This document shows positions 10,658 to 23,395 of a stretch of DNA of 64,000 nucleotides, in pieces. The stretch comes from Adineta vaga (Eukaryota; Rotifera): assembly GCA_021613535.1 (NCBI GenBank), contig CP075493.1, positions 9,238,001 to 9,302,000 of the forward strand, given 5' to 3'. The number at the start of each line of letters is the position of its first letter. Positions within the stretch are counted from its first letter, which is position 1. A program made the translations under genes and the position numbers. The notes beneath the pieces were generated by a model that saw nothing but the letters and a program-made list of their open reading frames with translations, did not search any database and was not told the DNA's origin.

Positions 10658-12954
10658 ATGGCTAAATCTTCGAAGAAATCTGTTAAACCCAAATCACGTT
10701 CAAAAATGACACGTGAAAAGAAGAAGCCACAAGCTGGTAAAATTTCCAAACAAGAAAGGAAATTTCATCAAAAAGTTAAATCTAAAGTTCCATTGAAAAA
10801 AAATAAAGCAATGTATCAAAAACATAAATTACAACCAAAGAAAATTCAACAAAATTTATCAATGGATACTGATATTATCGAAGATAATGATGATGAACTT
10901 ATTTTACCGTTAGATATGCTTTCGGATGAAGAAAATGAACAAGTCAATATTCAAACCGATGATGAAGATGATAATGAACAGATTGCATCCTATGAACGTA
11001 TACCACGTTTTTCATTTGCTGATACCAATCGACAACGACCATTATTACCAATAAAAACCGATCGTGGACAATTCATTGCTCAATCAACAGCCATTGTGGA
11101 AGAAGAAATTCCATATGAAGACGAAGAAGAAGAAATAGAAGATGAAACAATATCCACGAGTTCTCCAGCAAAACCGTCAAAACCTGTTTCTGTCATTGAA
11201 TTAATGGCTGAACGTGATAGAAAACTTAATGAAACAAAACAAACTATTGTTACTCTATGTGATTCAATTATGAAAAGTCCATATGAAGAAATTTCGAACT
11301 TAAAACAGCTACGTTTATTATTGAATCTTGGTGATCCATTAATATCATTAACTGTACGTAAGTTAACTATGCTTTCCTTAGTCGAATTATTTCGTGATAT
11401 TGTTCCTGGTTATCGTATACGTTCATTAAAAGAACAAACGAAAGACGACGATGAAGAAATGAAAACAATCAAGAGTAAAAAAGGAATGCATAAAGAAAAT
11501 TTATCAAAAGATGTCAAAGTTATTCGTCATTTTGAACAAACTTTATTGAAGCATTATCAATTTTTTCTTCATTTTCTTGAACAATGTGCCAAGAAAAATC
11601 TTCCTGATAATCATCTTGCTAAAAAAAAACATAAAGAATCAAAAAGTATTGAATCGCCCAAACTTCATCTCGGACATTTAGCTATTCAATGTCTATGCAA
11701 ATTATTAACTCTTTTACATCATTTCAATTTTCGTAGTAATCTACTGAATGTTGTCGTTCAGTACATGGCTAGCAAGTAAGATACATTCAAATGAATGAAA
11801 ACTCAATAACACTTTTTTTTGCTTGTTTGCCTTTTAGCGATCTAATTGTACAACAACAATGTTGTACATGTATATCTGATCTTCTTCGAAATGATCGTTC
11901 AGGTGAATTATCACTTGAAGTTGTTCGTTTTGTCTCACGTGTATTAAAAACTCGTTCATATGCTGTTGAACCATGTGTACTCGATGTTTTTCTTTCACTT
12001 AATATTCGTGAAATTTCGCCTATTGAAGAAAAAAAACAAGAAAAATCTTCCAGACCAGATTATCGTACTCAAAAATTATCACGTCGTGATCGTCGTCAAC
12101 ATAAAGAAAAACAAGAATTAAACAAAGTACTTGAAAGTAAAACTTTAGCTAATCGTCAAGATAAACGATTAAAAATTAATCGTCAAATCATTGAATTGAT
12201 ATTTTTAAATTATTTTCGACTATTAAAACGTCGTTTGAATTTACGATTAATGCCAAGTGTTTGCGAAGGTCTAGCTAGATTTGCTAATTTAATTAATATT
12301 GAATATATGGATGATTTAATCGCATGTTTTTATGATGAATTATCCTCGGAACAAACTGGTTTAACAACACGTGCAAAATTTCATTGTTTAATTACTGTTT
12401 TTTCCATATTAAATCGTCAACAAGTATTAATTCATATTGATCCACAACGATTTTATGCTCTATTTTATTCCTTATTATTACCATGTCCATCTGATCATGA
12501 TATTGATCTTGTCATTAAATTACTTCAATTAATGTTAATTGATCGTTATAAACATTTATCGAAAAATAAATTATTAGCATTTGTCAAACGTTTATTAACG
12601 ATGACATTAGAATTACAAATAAGTAAATCAATCAATGCAATTCTAGTAATGATTAAAGCATTATTAACAATTTCACCGATGATAACTGAACAATTATTTG
12701 ATAATGAATTTTCTGGTTCTGGAATCAAATATTTAATTGAATTTAATGATCCCGAATATTGTAATGCACAAAATGCAACAATATATGAATTGATTTTATT
12801 GAAAACAAGATCGGATAAACAGATTCGACAACAATGTGACGAGATTTTAAGTGGAAAATTTCAATCGGATACCCATGTTTTACGATCATGTCAGGAGAAT
12901 GCATTAGCATATCTTCAATTGACTGATAATAATCAACAAGAAAAAGAAAAATAA
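10658..12954 (+). CDS. NOC3L: Nucleolar complex protein 3 (NOC3 / NOC3L)
   Basis: Ribosome-biogenesis factor that works with NOC2 in 60S subunit maturation and export; the yeast protein also has a replication-licensing role. Two exons, 10658-11775 and 11838-12954, 744 residues. The N-terminus is strongly basic (AKSSKKSVKPKSRSK), as expected for a nucleolar protein, then acidic stretches. The NOC3 core begins at VSVIELMAERDRKLNE and includes LTVRKLTMLSLVELFRDIVP and GYRIRSL. Exon 2 contains RKLKINRQIIELIFLNYFRL-type sequence, then FYALFYSLL and a C-terminal LIEFNDPEYCNAQNAT, equivalent to the human EPEYCNAQNT motif. Start at ATG 10658; upstream bases are non-coding. It is divergent from the intermediate filament gene. 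Confidence 0.95.
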
Positions 12955-13522
12955 ACTACGACGATTATTGTTATTGTTATTGTTGAGTTTTTTTTTCTGT
13001 TAAAAAGAAAAGATTTTGTTTTGAAAACGAATTTTTAGTATTATTTAATCATGTAACGGTCGATTTATATGAAAACAAAACATATTATTCTCTCATGGTT
13101 CTATTCTGGCACAAAGTTCTACCTATATTCTCATATAGCACAGGTGATGTCTGATGTATTAAATTGCCGTATGTATGTGTCAACGGCACGAATGATACCC
13201 GTTAAAAGGATAAAAGATACTTTATTTGTTATTTCGTTTATACATACATATATACATGAAAAGAGAGAAAAAAAAAGAAGACGAGTATTTTCAAAGCATT
13301 TTCATGTAACATTGGATAATGATGAATAAAAAGTCAAGAAATGATTGTAAACTATTATTTTCATCTCGGTAAGTAAGTCAGAAGAAAGATGATGGAAACA
13401 AAGAAATATATTTTACTACCAATCAGAGAAAATGCTTTTGCTCTTTCTTTCTTTCGTCAGTCGATAGACTAAAGTGATTTTTTTATTCGTTTCGTTCGTT
13501 TGTTCGTATTGTGTATAACTCG
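12955..13522. other. Intergenic between NOC3 and Ser-rich protein
   Basis: AT-rich 3' flank of NOC3 followed by a 5' flank with TTCG-rich repeats (about 13490-13510) just before the next start. A short ORF at 13069 has no protein-like features. Confidence 0.5.
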
Positions 13523-15622
13523 ATGTCTTCATCATCATCATCATCATCAGTGACAATTAAAAAACCTATTCGAGAATTAAATTCTATTACAAATCATTTA
13601 CTTTTAACCAAAACTCTTGATTCACTTACAAATAATACCGAAATATCATCATCAATAAAAGAAAATGTTTCCAAATCAACTGATAATATTTCAAACTTAC
13701 TTAATTTCTATAATTTGCTTAGTAACAGTAATCAAAATCAGTTATCATCAGTTATAGAAAATTCTTCTTTTGTTAATAATAATAATAATTTCAAAGACAA
13801 AAGTTCAACAAAAAGGTAATTATAGATTTGATTTCATATCTTATTCAATATTTCAATTAGATCATCATCATCAGAATTAACACCTATGATATATTTATGT
13901 CGATTTCATCAACGAAATCGTTTAATTGAAGTACCAATAACTAGTGAATATTATCATCAACAACATGGAATTTCACATGAATATTTAAAAACTTTAATCG
14001 GTATGAAAAAAGATATTTTGAATAACTTATTGCAACAGAATGTGTTCTTTTTTGTTCTAGTTCAAGAATTTCAATTACATCAAATACCAAAAGCGAAATT
14101 AATTATTCAAATATGGAATGATCAATATCAAGATTACATCGATATTGAATCATTCAAACAAATACCATTGGAAGGTCGTTTAAATGTGTTAATGTAAGAC
14201 TTTCTCCTAATCCACATTGGGTTCATCACATTTTTCTATGTTCAAAAGATAGACAATCAGATTCTTATCATTCTAGTCTTATCCGATTCTTATGTTAGAA
14301 AACATGTAGAAGTCATATTTAGTTTTTATATTTTGCTAATAAGACTTATAGAATAATATAATAACATCATATAGGAAATTGTCATGTATAATTCTTGAGA
14401 AATAAAACAGATACATTATTGAGTTGTGTCTATTCGAAAAATAAACTTTAACAAGACATCTATTTGACAATGCCTGGATGATTGTAAAGACAATAATTAT
14501 ATTCATGATTATGAACGTAGAGTGCAGAAATTCTTTGTACTAGATTACTCATAATTTCAATCTATTGATGTAAAGGGAACTAAGAATTTTGATATGTATA
14601 GTATTTTTAAAAACAAATTTTCAATTTAGTGAAAAAGATATCAATTCAATAGAAGATTCATCTTTGTTACCTTCTAAAAGTTCTTCAACACCAGTGTCAT
14701 CTCATACAATCACTACAACAGCACGTTCAGTAACACCTAATTCATTTCAAACAATAACTGATGCAACTTCAACACCATTAATATCTAATCGTTCGACACA
14801 TTTACATGATACAATTGATTCTTCGCCACAAATAATTCCTAAAAATGAAAAGATCTATGAAGAATCATTGAATAAGTAAGTTCGATTGAATGAAATTCTT
14901 CGACAATATTCATTTGAATTTCTTCAGTATATCAGCGACACAATCATCTGATCATTCTTCACATCCTCTTATGTATGATCTATTACCAAAACCAACAGAT
15001 GGTATACCTATTCCACGTTTTCCACCTCACATAGCTGCTTTTCTCAATGGAAATGGTGACGCCAATCAATTGAATGCTGTTGTTCAAGTACTTTATCAAG
15101 AAATAGTTAAATATGAACTGTAATTCAAAACCTTTTCTTCTCCATTTCATTCTCTTTTTCAATCTTTTTAGTTATCCGAATGCTGATGAACTTCGTTCGA
15201 TTGTTAATCGTCTAGTTGATCGATATCCTCTATGTATATCAGTTATTGGTAGTATTGAATTATTAGTTCGAAAATTATATTATAAATTTTGTAATGAACG
15301 AAAGAAGTATCCTGTTGAATTAAAACGTCGTCAACCTAATAAGAGAAAACGAATGGCACGTGATGAAGATATATCTATCAATACTGTCAATCAACCAATA
15401 TGTTCGTCAGAAGAACGTGGAGAAAATCTTCCCAATGATTCCAATCAAATGTGGTTTGATTATTTAAAACAAATGTGGACAAGTACAGCAACTGATCAAC
15501 AAAATTCGAATTCATCATCAACTTCATCATCACCCAGTTCGAATAATGTCGATCAATCAGAAAAATATCATCCAATTAATTTATCAATTTCAATGAATAA
15601 TAATCTTTTGTGCACGGAATAA
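13523..15622 (+). CDS. Unidentified Ser/Asn-rich protein with a C-terminal domain resembling SAMD3-like proteins
   Basis: Exons 13523-13815, 13861-14193, 14630-14875, 14928-15119, 15172-15622 give 504 residues. A further 60-nt intron inside exon two (14001-14060, GTATGA...TTCTAG) is likely; it is in frame and stop-free, so the protein could be 484 or 504 residues. The N-terminus is a Ser run then Ser/Asn-rich. The second exon is compact and ordered-looking (PMIYLCRFHQRNRLIEVPIT). A Thr/Ser-rich linker follows. The last exon has YPNADELRSIVNRLVDRYP, a spaced basic segment ending NERKKYPVEL, and a bipartite-like basic cluster RRQPNKRKR. The YP...LV.RYP...NER pattern recalls an uncharacterised domain in vertebrate SAMD3-like proteins. 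That resemblance is from memory and weak; function is unknown. Confidence 0.65.
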
Positions 15623-16716
15623 TAACTGAGCTGTAAATCTCTTTTTCGTAATCAATTTATGCAAAAACAATTCTTTTTTTTTGTGAAAGATAGAGTAGAG
15701 ATCATTCAGGTTTCTTTTTTTTCTCCCTTCTGTTTGTTATTCAATTAAATACTATTCTTCCTATCAGTTAATTCACCACTCAACATGCTTCCTGACATTG
15801 GAAAGAAAACGGATGTCAATTAATTTTGTCATTTCACAATTGAATGATCAAGTTTTCCTCAACTGATGACAATTGCTCTTATCATCACATCTATTTTTAA
15901 AAAAATATCATATCTACTTCAAGAATAAACGACTGTTGAGTTCAATGATTCGAATATACCTCAGTACGAAATTTTCAAAATTCAAGAATAATTATGGCGA
16001 ATTTCTTCTTTACACTAATTTATTCGTAACATGAGAAGAGCGAACACATTAAGGTGAAATTACTTTGAAACTTTATCCTATTCATTTTTATAGAAAAAAA
16101 GAAAACGAAGATAATCCTGAATGAGAAAGATAGGTAACGTTACTTAAGATCCTTCCTCTGAGGAAAAAAAGAGAAGAATAGTCATGCACGATGTATAAAG
16201 GATACTGTCAGTGCTAAGAGACAGATACATAAATACTAGTAATTGGAGAATACTGTTGTATAATAGATAAATTCCATTTCCTTCTCTTTCTCTCCTCTTA
16301 ATAATAAATATAATAGAACATTAATTTTTATGATTTTTTATTTATAGATAAAGTTTCTTTTGTTTAGTTGATCTGTTTCTTCTGTTTTATTTCATTTTAT
16401 ATTCTTTTTTTCTTTTTCCTATTGATCTTATACATTTTATCATATTGACAAGTTAGAAAATTGAAATTTATTAGTATATAAAACATCCATTTTATCTGTC
16501 GTCTGTTCTTTAATATTTTATTTCTTCTATTACTTTAGAGCCTATGGATATAAATATATTCTTATTCTGTTCTTTTTCAACAGGGAAAAGAATTCAGAAA
16601 TGTTAGTAAGATTAACTTCGATATGGAGAGTGAAATTTTATTTTAATCCAACAATAGAATAGGAGTGAAGTAAACAAACCATTATGTTTCTGTTTCGTTT
16701 TTAGATACACGTCAAA
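15623..16716. other. Intergenic and 5' region of the second GPCR
   Basis: No coding signal. Very AT-rich, with TC-rich stretches at 16280-16440. A 3' splice acceptor (GTTTTTAG, ending at about 16704) lies 12 nt before the GPCR start, which implies a 5'-UTR intron or a trans-splice site. Confidence 0.5.
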
Positions 16717-18533
16717 ATGAATATAGCGAATCAAACAACGAATTTTCTCAGTAATAATTCATTTATATCGACTATAGATCCAACAAATGAATGTCCCGAT
16801 CAACGTCTTATAACTCGTCCATTGTTATTTGTTCATAACTATTCATTATTTGTATTTGGTTCTATTTTAAATATACTTGCATTTTTTATTCTAATGCAAA
16901 GTTCTCTACGTTGTCATTCAACATTTGCTTATTTAGCATTTCTATCTTTATCAAATGGTTTATTATCATTAGTACGTTTTATTCAATGGATGTTAACATT
17001 TTACTTGAAAATCGATTCTGAATATCATTTGTATACATGTCGTCTTTATCGTTTTTCATTCGATTTTCTAACACATTTTAGTTTATTAACATTAATATGT
17101 GTCAACATCGATCGAGCTCAAACAGTTACACGAAGTCGACCAAATACAAAATTTTCCAATGCAATATTTCGAAAAGTTTTAATTAGAGAATTGATGATTG
17201 CTACTGTTCTAAGTGGTTATCATTTTCATTGGCTGGTAAAATTTGGACATGAAGGTAATTTCTATAGTAATCGAAATTTCATTAGCAGTCTAATCTATCG
17301 TTTCAGTTGTGTATGTCTCGTATTCTAACAGATGAAAGATGATATCAGTAACAGAAGATTCTTTGAAATAAAATCTAACGACTGATATACTACATATTAG
17401 AGTTATCTCACAAATTAATGAATGCATATTGAGTTCATCTTGACATCTAGTGATATAGGTACTCAATATCTTCCTTGTTTTGTTTAGTTTTTGATGGTGA
17501 AAGGAAACGAACAATTTGTAGTTTAATACAAGATCGAACACCAACGATTTATTATTATTTCCTATCAAAAATCTATCATCGAATTGAACTCATTGTTTTC
17601 TTCTGTTTTCCTCTTATCATTAATATTATTTGTACAATTCTTATTGTTCGTAGTTTACATTTACGAATGCGTACAGCTCGACGTTTTAATCCCTATAGTC
17701 GAGTTGTTCGTCATTCTGAACAAGGTCAATTTTTAAAACGAACACAACAATTATTTTCATGTCTTGTACCACGAACAACAACGAAATCGAATATTTATTC
17801 ATGTTTTTGTTTTCAAATACAATGTCGACGTCATACAGAATTACGTTTAAAAATTGCCCGAGAAGAACCACATTTAATCAAATGTGACGAAGAAAATGAA
17901 TCAACGGATCAACAACAATCGATTTCATTAAATAATGATGTATTACCTGACATGCAACAAATAACAACAATAACAGCCACTATATTAAATAAAGCTCATC
18001 GATCGCGACGTATACGTGATATACATTTGTCAGCAATGTTGATTGTTCTAAATGTTCTTTATCTAATATTTAATTTACCATATAATTTCTATCACAATTT
18101 TGTGGTTAGTCTACCTAAGAATGCTCGTGATGAATGCACTGCGGGATTTATTAGTCTTCTACTTGATATATTACAACAAACATATTTTTCGACAAATTTC
18201 TTCCTATATGTTTTAACAAATCGACGTTTTCGAGAAGAATTTTACAATACAATGATGAAATTATGTACACGAAGACAACAATATTTGTTAAGAAAAAGTA
18301 TGCGACAACGACAAGCACGAAGTTTAAGTTTAATACCATCGACAGCAATTATCAGTAATTTTAATGGCGATTATCAAACAATTTTAGCACAAAATCGAGA
18401 TAGTCTTCGTTCGGATATTGAATTAACTCAACCATCAACATTGGAACAACAAACTATTCTTACTGAAGAAGGAAGTAATACTTTCATTGCAAAATTAGTT
18501 ATGTTGAAAAATCAATCTGATGAACAAGTATGA
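16717..18533 (+). CDS. Seven-transmembrane receptor with long third intracellular loop (GPCR)
   Basis: Two exons, 16717-17254 and 17488-18533, joined in phase by a 233-nt intron; 527 residues. The N-terminus carries several N-glycosylation sequons (NQT, NNS) before TM1. TM1 starts at LFVFGSILNILAFF with the class A GxxxN pattern. TM3 ends ICVNIDRAQTVTR, so DRY is replaced by DRA. Exon 2 has TM5 (IVFFCFPLIINIICTILIV), then an unusually long and basic third loop with Gln/Ser-rich stretches, TM6 (SAMLIVLNVLYLIFNLPYNF) and TM7 ending NFFLYVLTNRRFREEF. The long tail is Ser/Gln-rich. This resembles invertebrate peptide-receptor-like orphan GPCRs; the ligand is unknown. Poly(A) signal AATAAA at 18538-18543, directly after the stop. 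Confidence 0.88.
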
Positions 18534-19010
18534 CAATAATAAAGTTTTCTTTTTTTTGTTCTTGTAAATCTAATTCAGTTCTGAATATAACATATTTCGT
18601 TTACATTCTTAGTGCAATATAATGTGTTCTTTTACATACAAAGATAATCATCAAAAAGAAATTTCACATGTGATTCAAAGAACATGTTCAATACTTATGA
18701 CGACATCGATATTAACCTTGTCATTTAACATAAAATAGTCATTGTATTGCATGATAAATTGTGTGAAGTATTGTGATAGAGAAAGGGAAAGAAACGGAGG
18801 ACATAAAGTGTGCAACTGGCCTTTTGACTTGTACAAAGCATAGAATACAAGAAGAAGAAGAAGAAGAAGGAAAAAAAGAATGAAAACGTACTTTTGTAAG
18901 GTTATAAAAACGATACGATAACAAAAATCGACATGAAAAAACACTTTAACAAGAATTATATTTATAGTATAAGAACGAGACTACCTGCTTGATTCTATAA
19001 GTGAAGGATT
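18534..19010. other. Intergenic, (AAG)n run, no gene
   Basis: 3' flank of the GPCR, including an (AAG)n tract at about 18851-18869. The opposite-strand ORFs here are translations of that tract and are rejected. Confidence 0.5.
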
Positions 19011-19256
19011 ATGGCAGAGAAATCTCGTTTAATTTGGCAAATCTTTCAAGCTATTGAAAATAATGATGATGAACACTATTTATGGAATTTACTTGAACAA
19101 ATAACAACAACAAGTTTTGATCAAGGTATTGTTTATATGACATACGCAGGTGAAACACCACAATCATCCGCTGAAAAACTCAATCGATCTCGATTATTAC
19201 AACTATTACAACTTCATGAAAAATTAACTCATATTCGTGCACAATTTCAATCTTAG
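19011..19256 (+). CDS. Small 81-aa protein, unknown
   Basis: Single-exon ORF starting ATGGCAGAG at 19011, ending at 19256. The product is acidic to neutral, predicted mostly helical (RLIWQIFQAIENNDDEHYLW, then LLQLLQLHEKLTHIRAQF) with no signal peptide or membrane segment. Codon use is like the neighbouring genes and the start context is reasonable. No homology is recognised. It could also be a first or last exon of a longer gene, but there is no donor that extends it. Confidence 0.5.
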   Translation: MAEKSRLIWQIFQAIENNDDEHYLWNLLEQITTTSFDQGIVYMTYAGETPQSSAEKLNRSRLLQLLQLHEKLTHIRAQFQS

Positions 19257-20222
19257 TAAATATTTTCATATAGAAATTAATAACAAAACTTCTCGATATT
19301 TTTTTCCTTTTATCTTACAAATTTTATTAATAAATAATAATAGTATATACGAGTAGATGGATTGTTTCCGTTTCAAAAACATACACGAACTATATCATGC
19401 ATGTATACCATCAAAGTCTGTTATGTTGAGTGAACTATTAAACTACTTTTCATGACAATCGAAAACAAAAAATTGATACAATGGTGAATCATTTCAGGAA
19501 TAATTCGTAAATTCTTTTGTATTTCTTGAAAATGTTAGGTCAGATTTATACTATTGCGCTTCAGAATTTATTACTTTGTTTGACTTCGTATAATAATTTA
19601 ATCATAATTCTTTTCTTTTACATTAAACAGATTCGTGACATAAGTGGTGCTCTGCAATTTTCATGAGATACAACTAAAGTATGTCAAAATGTTCTTTTGC
19701 CATAATGCATCACTAAAAAGATCTTAAAATAGGGTGACAGAAAATTCTATTTATATCATCAGAATTTGTCTCATTAATAAAGATTTTAATATATTACGCT
19801 ACGCATAGATTATATTCATAAGTATTAATCATTGTTAACACTATACCATACATCACTCACGATGTGAATTGCAGTTGTAAGAAAATTATGTTTATAAATA
19901 AATTTAGTGGAATGACGAAGATAATCGAATGATTTCGAAATGTATAATTATCGTTAAAATGTTATTACAAGATAATCACAGACTTTCCATATTTTTTTTA
20001 CTACAATACAGATGAATATGAACTAATTTTAATTCTGTATTTTTTTCGCAATATTCAAACAACACAATATAGTGTTTTCTGTCAGTTTAAAATCACAAGA
20101 TATTTATTTCTTTGTAAATATTATTTATACATCAATAAACAAAGAAAATAAAAACCATGGATTGTTCCTACGAATTGAGAGGGGTATTTTTCATGGATAA
20201 CATATTTTTCGAGTGCGTGTCT
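19257..20222. other. AT-rich intergenic, nothing identified
   Basis: Nearly 1 kb of AT-rich sequence between the small ORF and the dehydrogenase. No exon-like stretch or repeat stands out. Confidence 0.5.
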
Positions 20223-21079
20223 ATGTATAAAAACAAGCTAGCCCTGGATATTAATACTGTTAAAGAAGAAAGAAAAATATGATATAATGTATATAGATTA
20301 TTACGAGTGGTTCGAGTGGAATTGATTTAGGTCTTGCGCGATATTTTGTTAAAGCTAGTGCTATTGTGATAATAACAGGTCGTCGCGAACAATCATTAAA
20401 AGAAGCTACGAATGAATTAAATGAACTACAAAAGAAAAAAGTGATCTATCGTATCAATTATGTTGCGAATGTCAATGAAAGACGAGCTTTATATGATTGG
20501 ATCATTCAGGAACATCCACAAACAAATATTCTCAATAATAATGATGGTATTCAAAAAGGTTCGCCCATTCCAGATCAAGGAAAACCTGCTAAAAATTTCA
20601 TTTTGGAAGAACAAGGAAAAGTCATTGAAATAAATCTATCTGCACCGATACATTTATCTTATTTGTTTGTATCACATTTTCGTCAAATGAATGTGTCAAA
20701 GGCAATTGTTAAAGTTTCATCTGGTTTAGCTTTTGTAACCTTAGCATCAACACCGATCTATTCCGCAACAAAAGCAGCTTTACATTCATTTACTATGAGT
20801 CTTCGTTATCAAATGATGAATAACATAAAGAATGTTCATGTTTATGAAATTGTTCCACCAACTGTACAAACAAATCTCGGTGGTGGTCAATCTTTCGGTG
20901 AACCACTTGATGAATATTGTCGAGCAACATTTGAAAGTTTACTTCAAGATCAGCAAGAAATAGGTTATAGAATATCAGAAAATATGAGTAAAATGACATC
21001 ACGTGAAGAAGTAAATGATTTATTTGTGAAACTTAATGGTAATTTAAAAAAAGCAATTCAAGATTCAACAGATTCTTAA
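20223..21079 (+). CDS. Short-chain dehydrogenase/reductase, DltE-like
   Basis: NAD(P)-dependent oxidoreductase of the classical SDR fold, closest in pattern to the bacterial/fungal DltE group. The main exon starts at 20297 and reads TSGSSGIDLGLA (glycine-rich cofactor loop), TGRR, NNNDGIQ (the NNAG position), VKVSSGLAF (catalytic Ser), YSATKAALHSF (YxxxK catalytic pair), then VPPTVQTNLGG and FGEPLDE, all characteristic of DltE. The start is uncertain: the frame has a stop just upstream of 20297, and a 36-nt first exon (20223-20258) with a 38-nt intron would supply MYKNKLALDINT and restore the beta-1 strand, but the intron is very short. Two oddities: the third Gly of TGxxxGxG is Asp, and NNAG carries Asp for Ala with an extra Asn before it. 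It is otherwise almost intron-free. Confidence 0.75.
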
Positions 21080-21177
21080 AATTAATGAGAAGTTAAAGGA
21101 AATATTTAAAGATAAAAACTATTGTTAAGATGCCATTCGTATTCGTTAGAAAAAAAATTCATAATTAACGGCTTTTT

Positions 21178-21240
21178 ATTCAAAGAAAATGGTACTATTT
21201 AATGCCATGAGATATTAAGAAAGAACCGTTTTCTTTGAAT
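21178..21240. other. Imperfect inverted repeat / potential RNA hairpin
   Basis: Arms ATTCAAAGAAAATGGT (21178-21193) and ACCGTTTTCTTTGAAT (21225-21240) pair over 16 positions with a single T/G mismatch that would be a G-U pair in RNA. An inner TTAAT/ATTAA pair may extend it. It sits about 100 nt past the dehydrogenase stop. Confidence 0.5.
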
Positions 21241-23240
21241 ACTTTGAAAAACACGATATTCACGATATAAACGATTTTATTAACAAGTTTTTTATTTTTA
21301 AAATGTCAAGAGTTACTGTTTTCTATAAAATATAGACTATCTAAAACCCGAAGAACAATTGATTTCCTTCACAGCTATAGCACTCATTGACACTAAACAC
21401 TCATGCTTTAATATTTTCAATGGTTGAGTGTCTGATCACTCACGATGGTTTTATAAACCACACAAAGATCTATGAAAATTCTTTTCAAAATAAAATATAA
21501 ATATATTACTGAATTTGAAAATGTTCAGAAAAAAAAGAGACAGGAAATGATAAGATTATGGTTTAATGATACGTCGTTGCATAATTTTGAAAATCCTAAG
21601 ATCGATAGCAGTATATGAAGGAACTGTCGTAGATGGAATAAACGATTGCATGTTGATTTATCCTTGACTTCTGATATCATATTTGAAAACGAAATAATTG
21701 AATGTGCATAGAATATAAATTTTTGAAATAAAATTCATTGATTTTTATTCTTAGGTTTTACCACGAGATTTAAACTTGGATCTTTCTCCATGGATTTAGT
21801 ACAAAACTCGCACCGCTTTAATATCACGCAAACCAAGTTGATCATTTGGAACGCACTGCAAATGTCATTTATATAGATAAGTGAATGGATTTGTTCGATT
21901 TCTATCGAAACCAAGATCATTGGACACCAGTAATTAATCAAATAAAAGACATATTTTATCATCTTTTGCTCTATTTATGACATCCTATTTCATTCAATGT
22001 GGACATATCGAATGACACACATTGCGTTTCACACATTACTGTAAAACTCAATATTAGTTCATTTCATCACGCCATCAATGAGTGAAATGCCGGCATACCT
22101 GCTAGTTGCCATCATTCCTCTCACATGCACTCATTCTCGCTTGCTCTCTGTCTATAAACCAACCATAGAACGTTGTTTTATTCGTCTGTTCTGTTCTTTC
22201 GCAACAGCCATATACACCTATTCATTCTCACATTTACCTAAATTGAGAATACGGACAGACAATGAAAGAGTAGAACTCTTGCTGTACGTGTATGCTCTCA
22301 GTTTGCCTGTCGACCATTGCTTTCGGGAAGGCATCTAAAATAGGATGATAATCGTTGTTCGTTTCTTCGTTCGCTTTTATTCTCTTCTCTTCTATCCCCT
22401 CCATTCCTCCGTCCGTCCATGCTACACGATGAACGGGCAAACAAATGCGTTCGCTTCTAGTATGCGTACGTGTTTGTGCTTACAGTCTTACGAGCAAGCG
22501 GACGTGTGTTCTCTTCCTCGGCATACACCCTAGTGTAAAATAGTAAAAAGCAGCAGCAATCTAGGAGATCGGCGAACGAAAGAAAGGATAGGGGAAAAAA
22601 GGAGAATGCATTTAGTAAGCAGCCAGTCGTTGTAGATGTAGCACCAACGACTGTTATTTATTCGACTAGAAGTCTGCATACATATTCATCATCATAACAT
22701 ACAAGTATAAATACGCAAAGTAACGTTTTGTTTTGGGAGCATGTTTTTTTTCTACGATTCCTAATAGGTTTTTAAATGACATTTTTCGAAAATGTTGATA
22801 AACAGATAATTATAAAATGATTTTGATGGATAATGATACAAACATGAATATTTTCTTGTGTAAATTTTATAGTCATTCGATGACATGTGATTTACCATCT
22901 CGAAAGCGGAAAGAAAATGAGGGAAGAACGAGAGTAGACAAGAAAAAAAGAGATCGGTCACGACAACAAAAAGGTAACATGATGTGGATAGTGACTGTTC
23001 TTCATCTCTTCTTTCGTTAAGATTCAGTAATAATAAACTGTGAGTAATCTATCTGTTTATTTTACTTGATCTCAATTCAAAATCAATGCATATACACATA
23101 CACACTTCACAGTTACCGATGCGTATCATATAGGATTATTCGGCAAATGGACTCAATCTCTGGCCATGTTTCTTTTTCTCTCCGCACACACACACATTAG
23201 TTTCAGTAGTTCCATTTCTTTTCATTATTATTATCCTCAT

Positions 23241-23270
23241 CAGCAACAGCAGCAGCAGCAGCAGCAGTAG
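23241..23270. repeat. (AGC)n trinucleotide repeat
   Basis: Run of CAG/AGC units with one interruption, followed by TAG units, in the presumed promoter/5'-UTR region of the zinc-finger gene. Confidence 0.85.
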
Positions 23271-23372
23271 TAGCATACGATGTTGACTATGAGTACTTGC
23301 TTTTACACTGCAGGCAGCTGCAATAGTTAAGTCGTGCATATGCCCTCAGTCGTACTCTCTTTTCTAAAAGCA

Positions 23373-23395
23373 GAGAAGAAGAAGAAGAAGAAGAA
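23373..23395. repeat. (GAA)n trinucleotide repeat
   Basis: Run of GAA units in the same regulatory region upstream of the zinc-finger gene. Confidence 0.85.

Noticed and set aside
18675-18944. Minus-strand ORFs with Phe/Leu/Ser runs
   Set aside because: They translate the (AAG)n tract and flanking AT-rich sequence.
21735-21962. Minus-strand 75-codon ORF (KRCEFCTKSMEKDP)
   Set aside because: Looked slightly like a coding fragment, but no start context, splice partner or recognisable family.
22078-22533. Plus-strand ORFs beginning MSEMPAYLL and MIIVVRFF
   Set aside because: Overlapping ORFs on both strands in GC-shifted, TC-rich DNA; no splice structure or protein-like composition.
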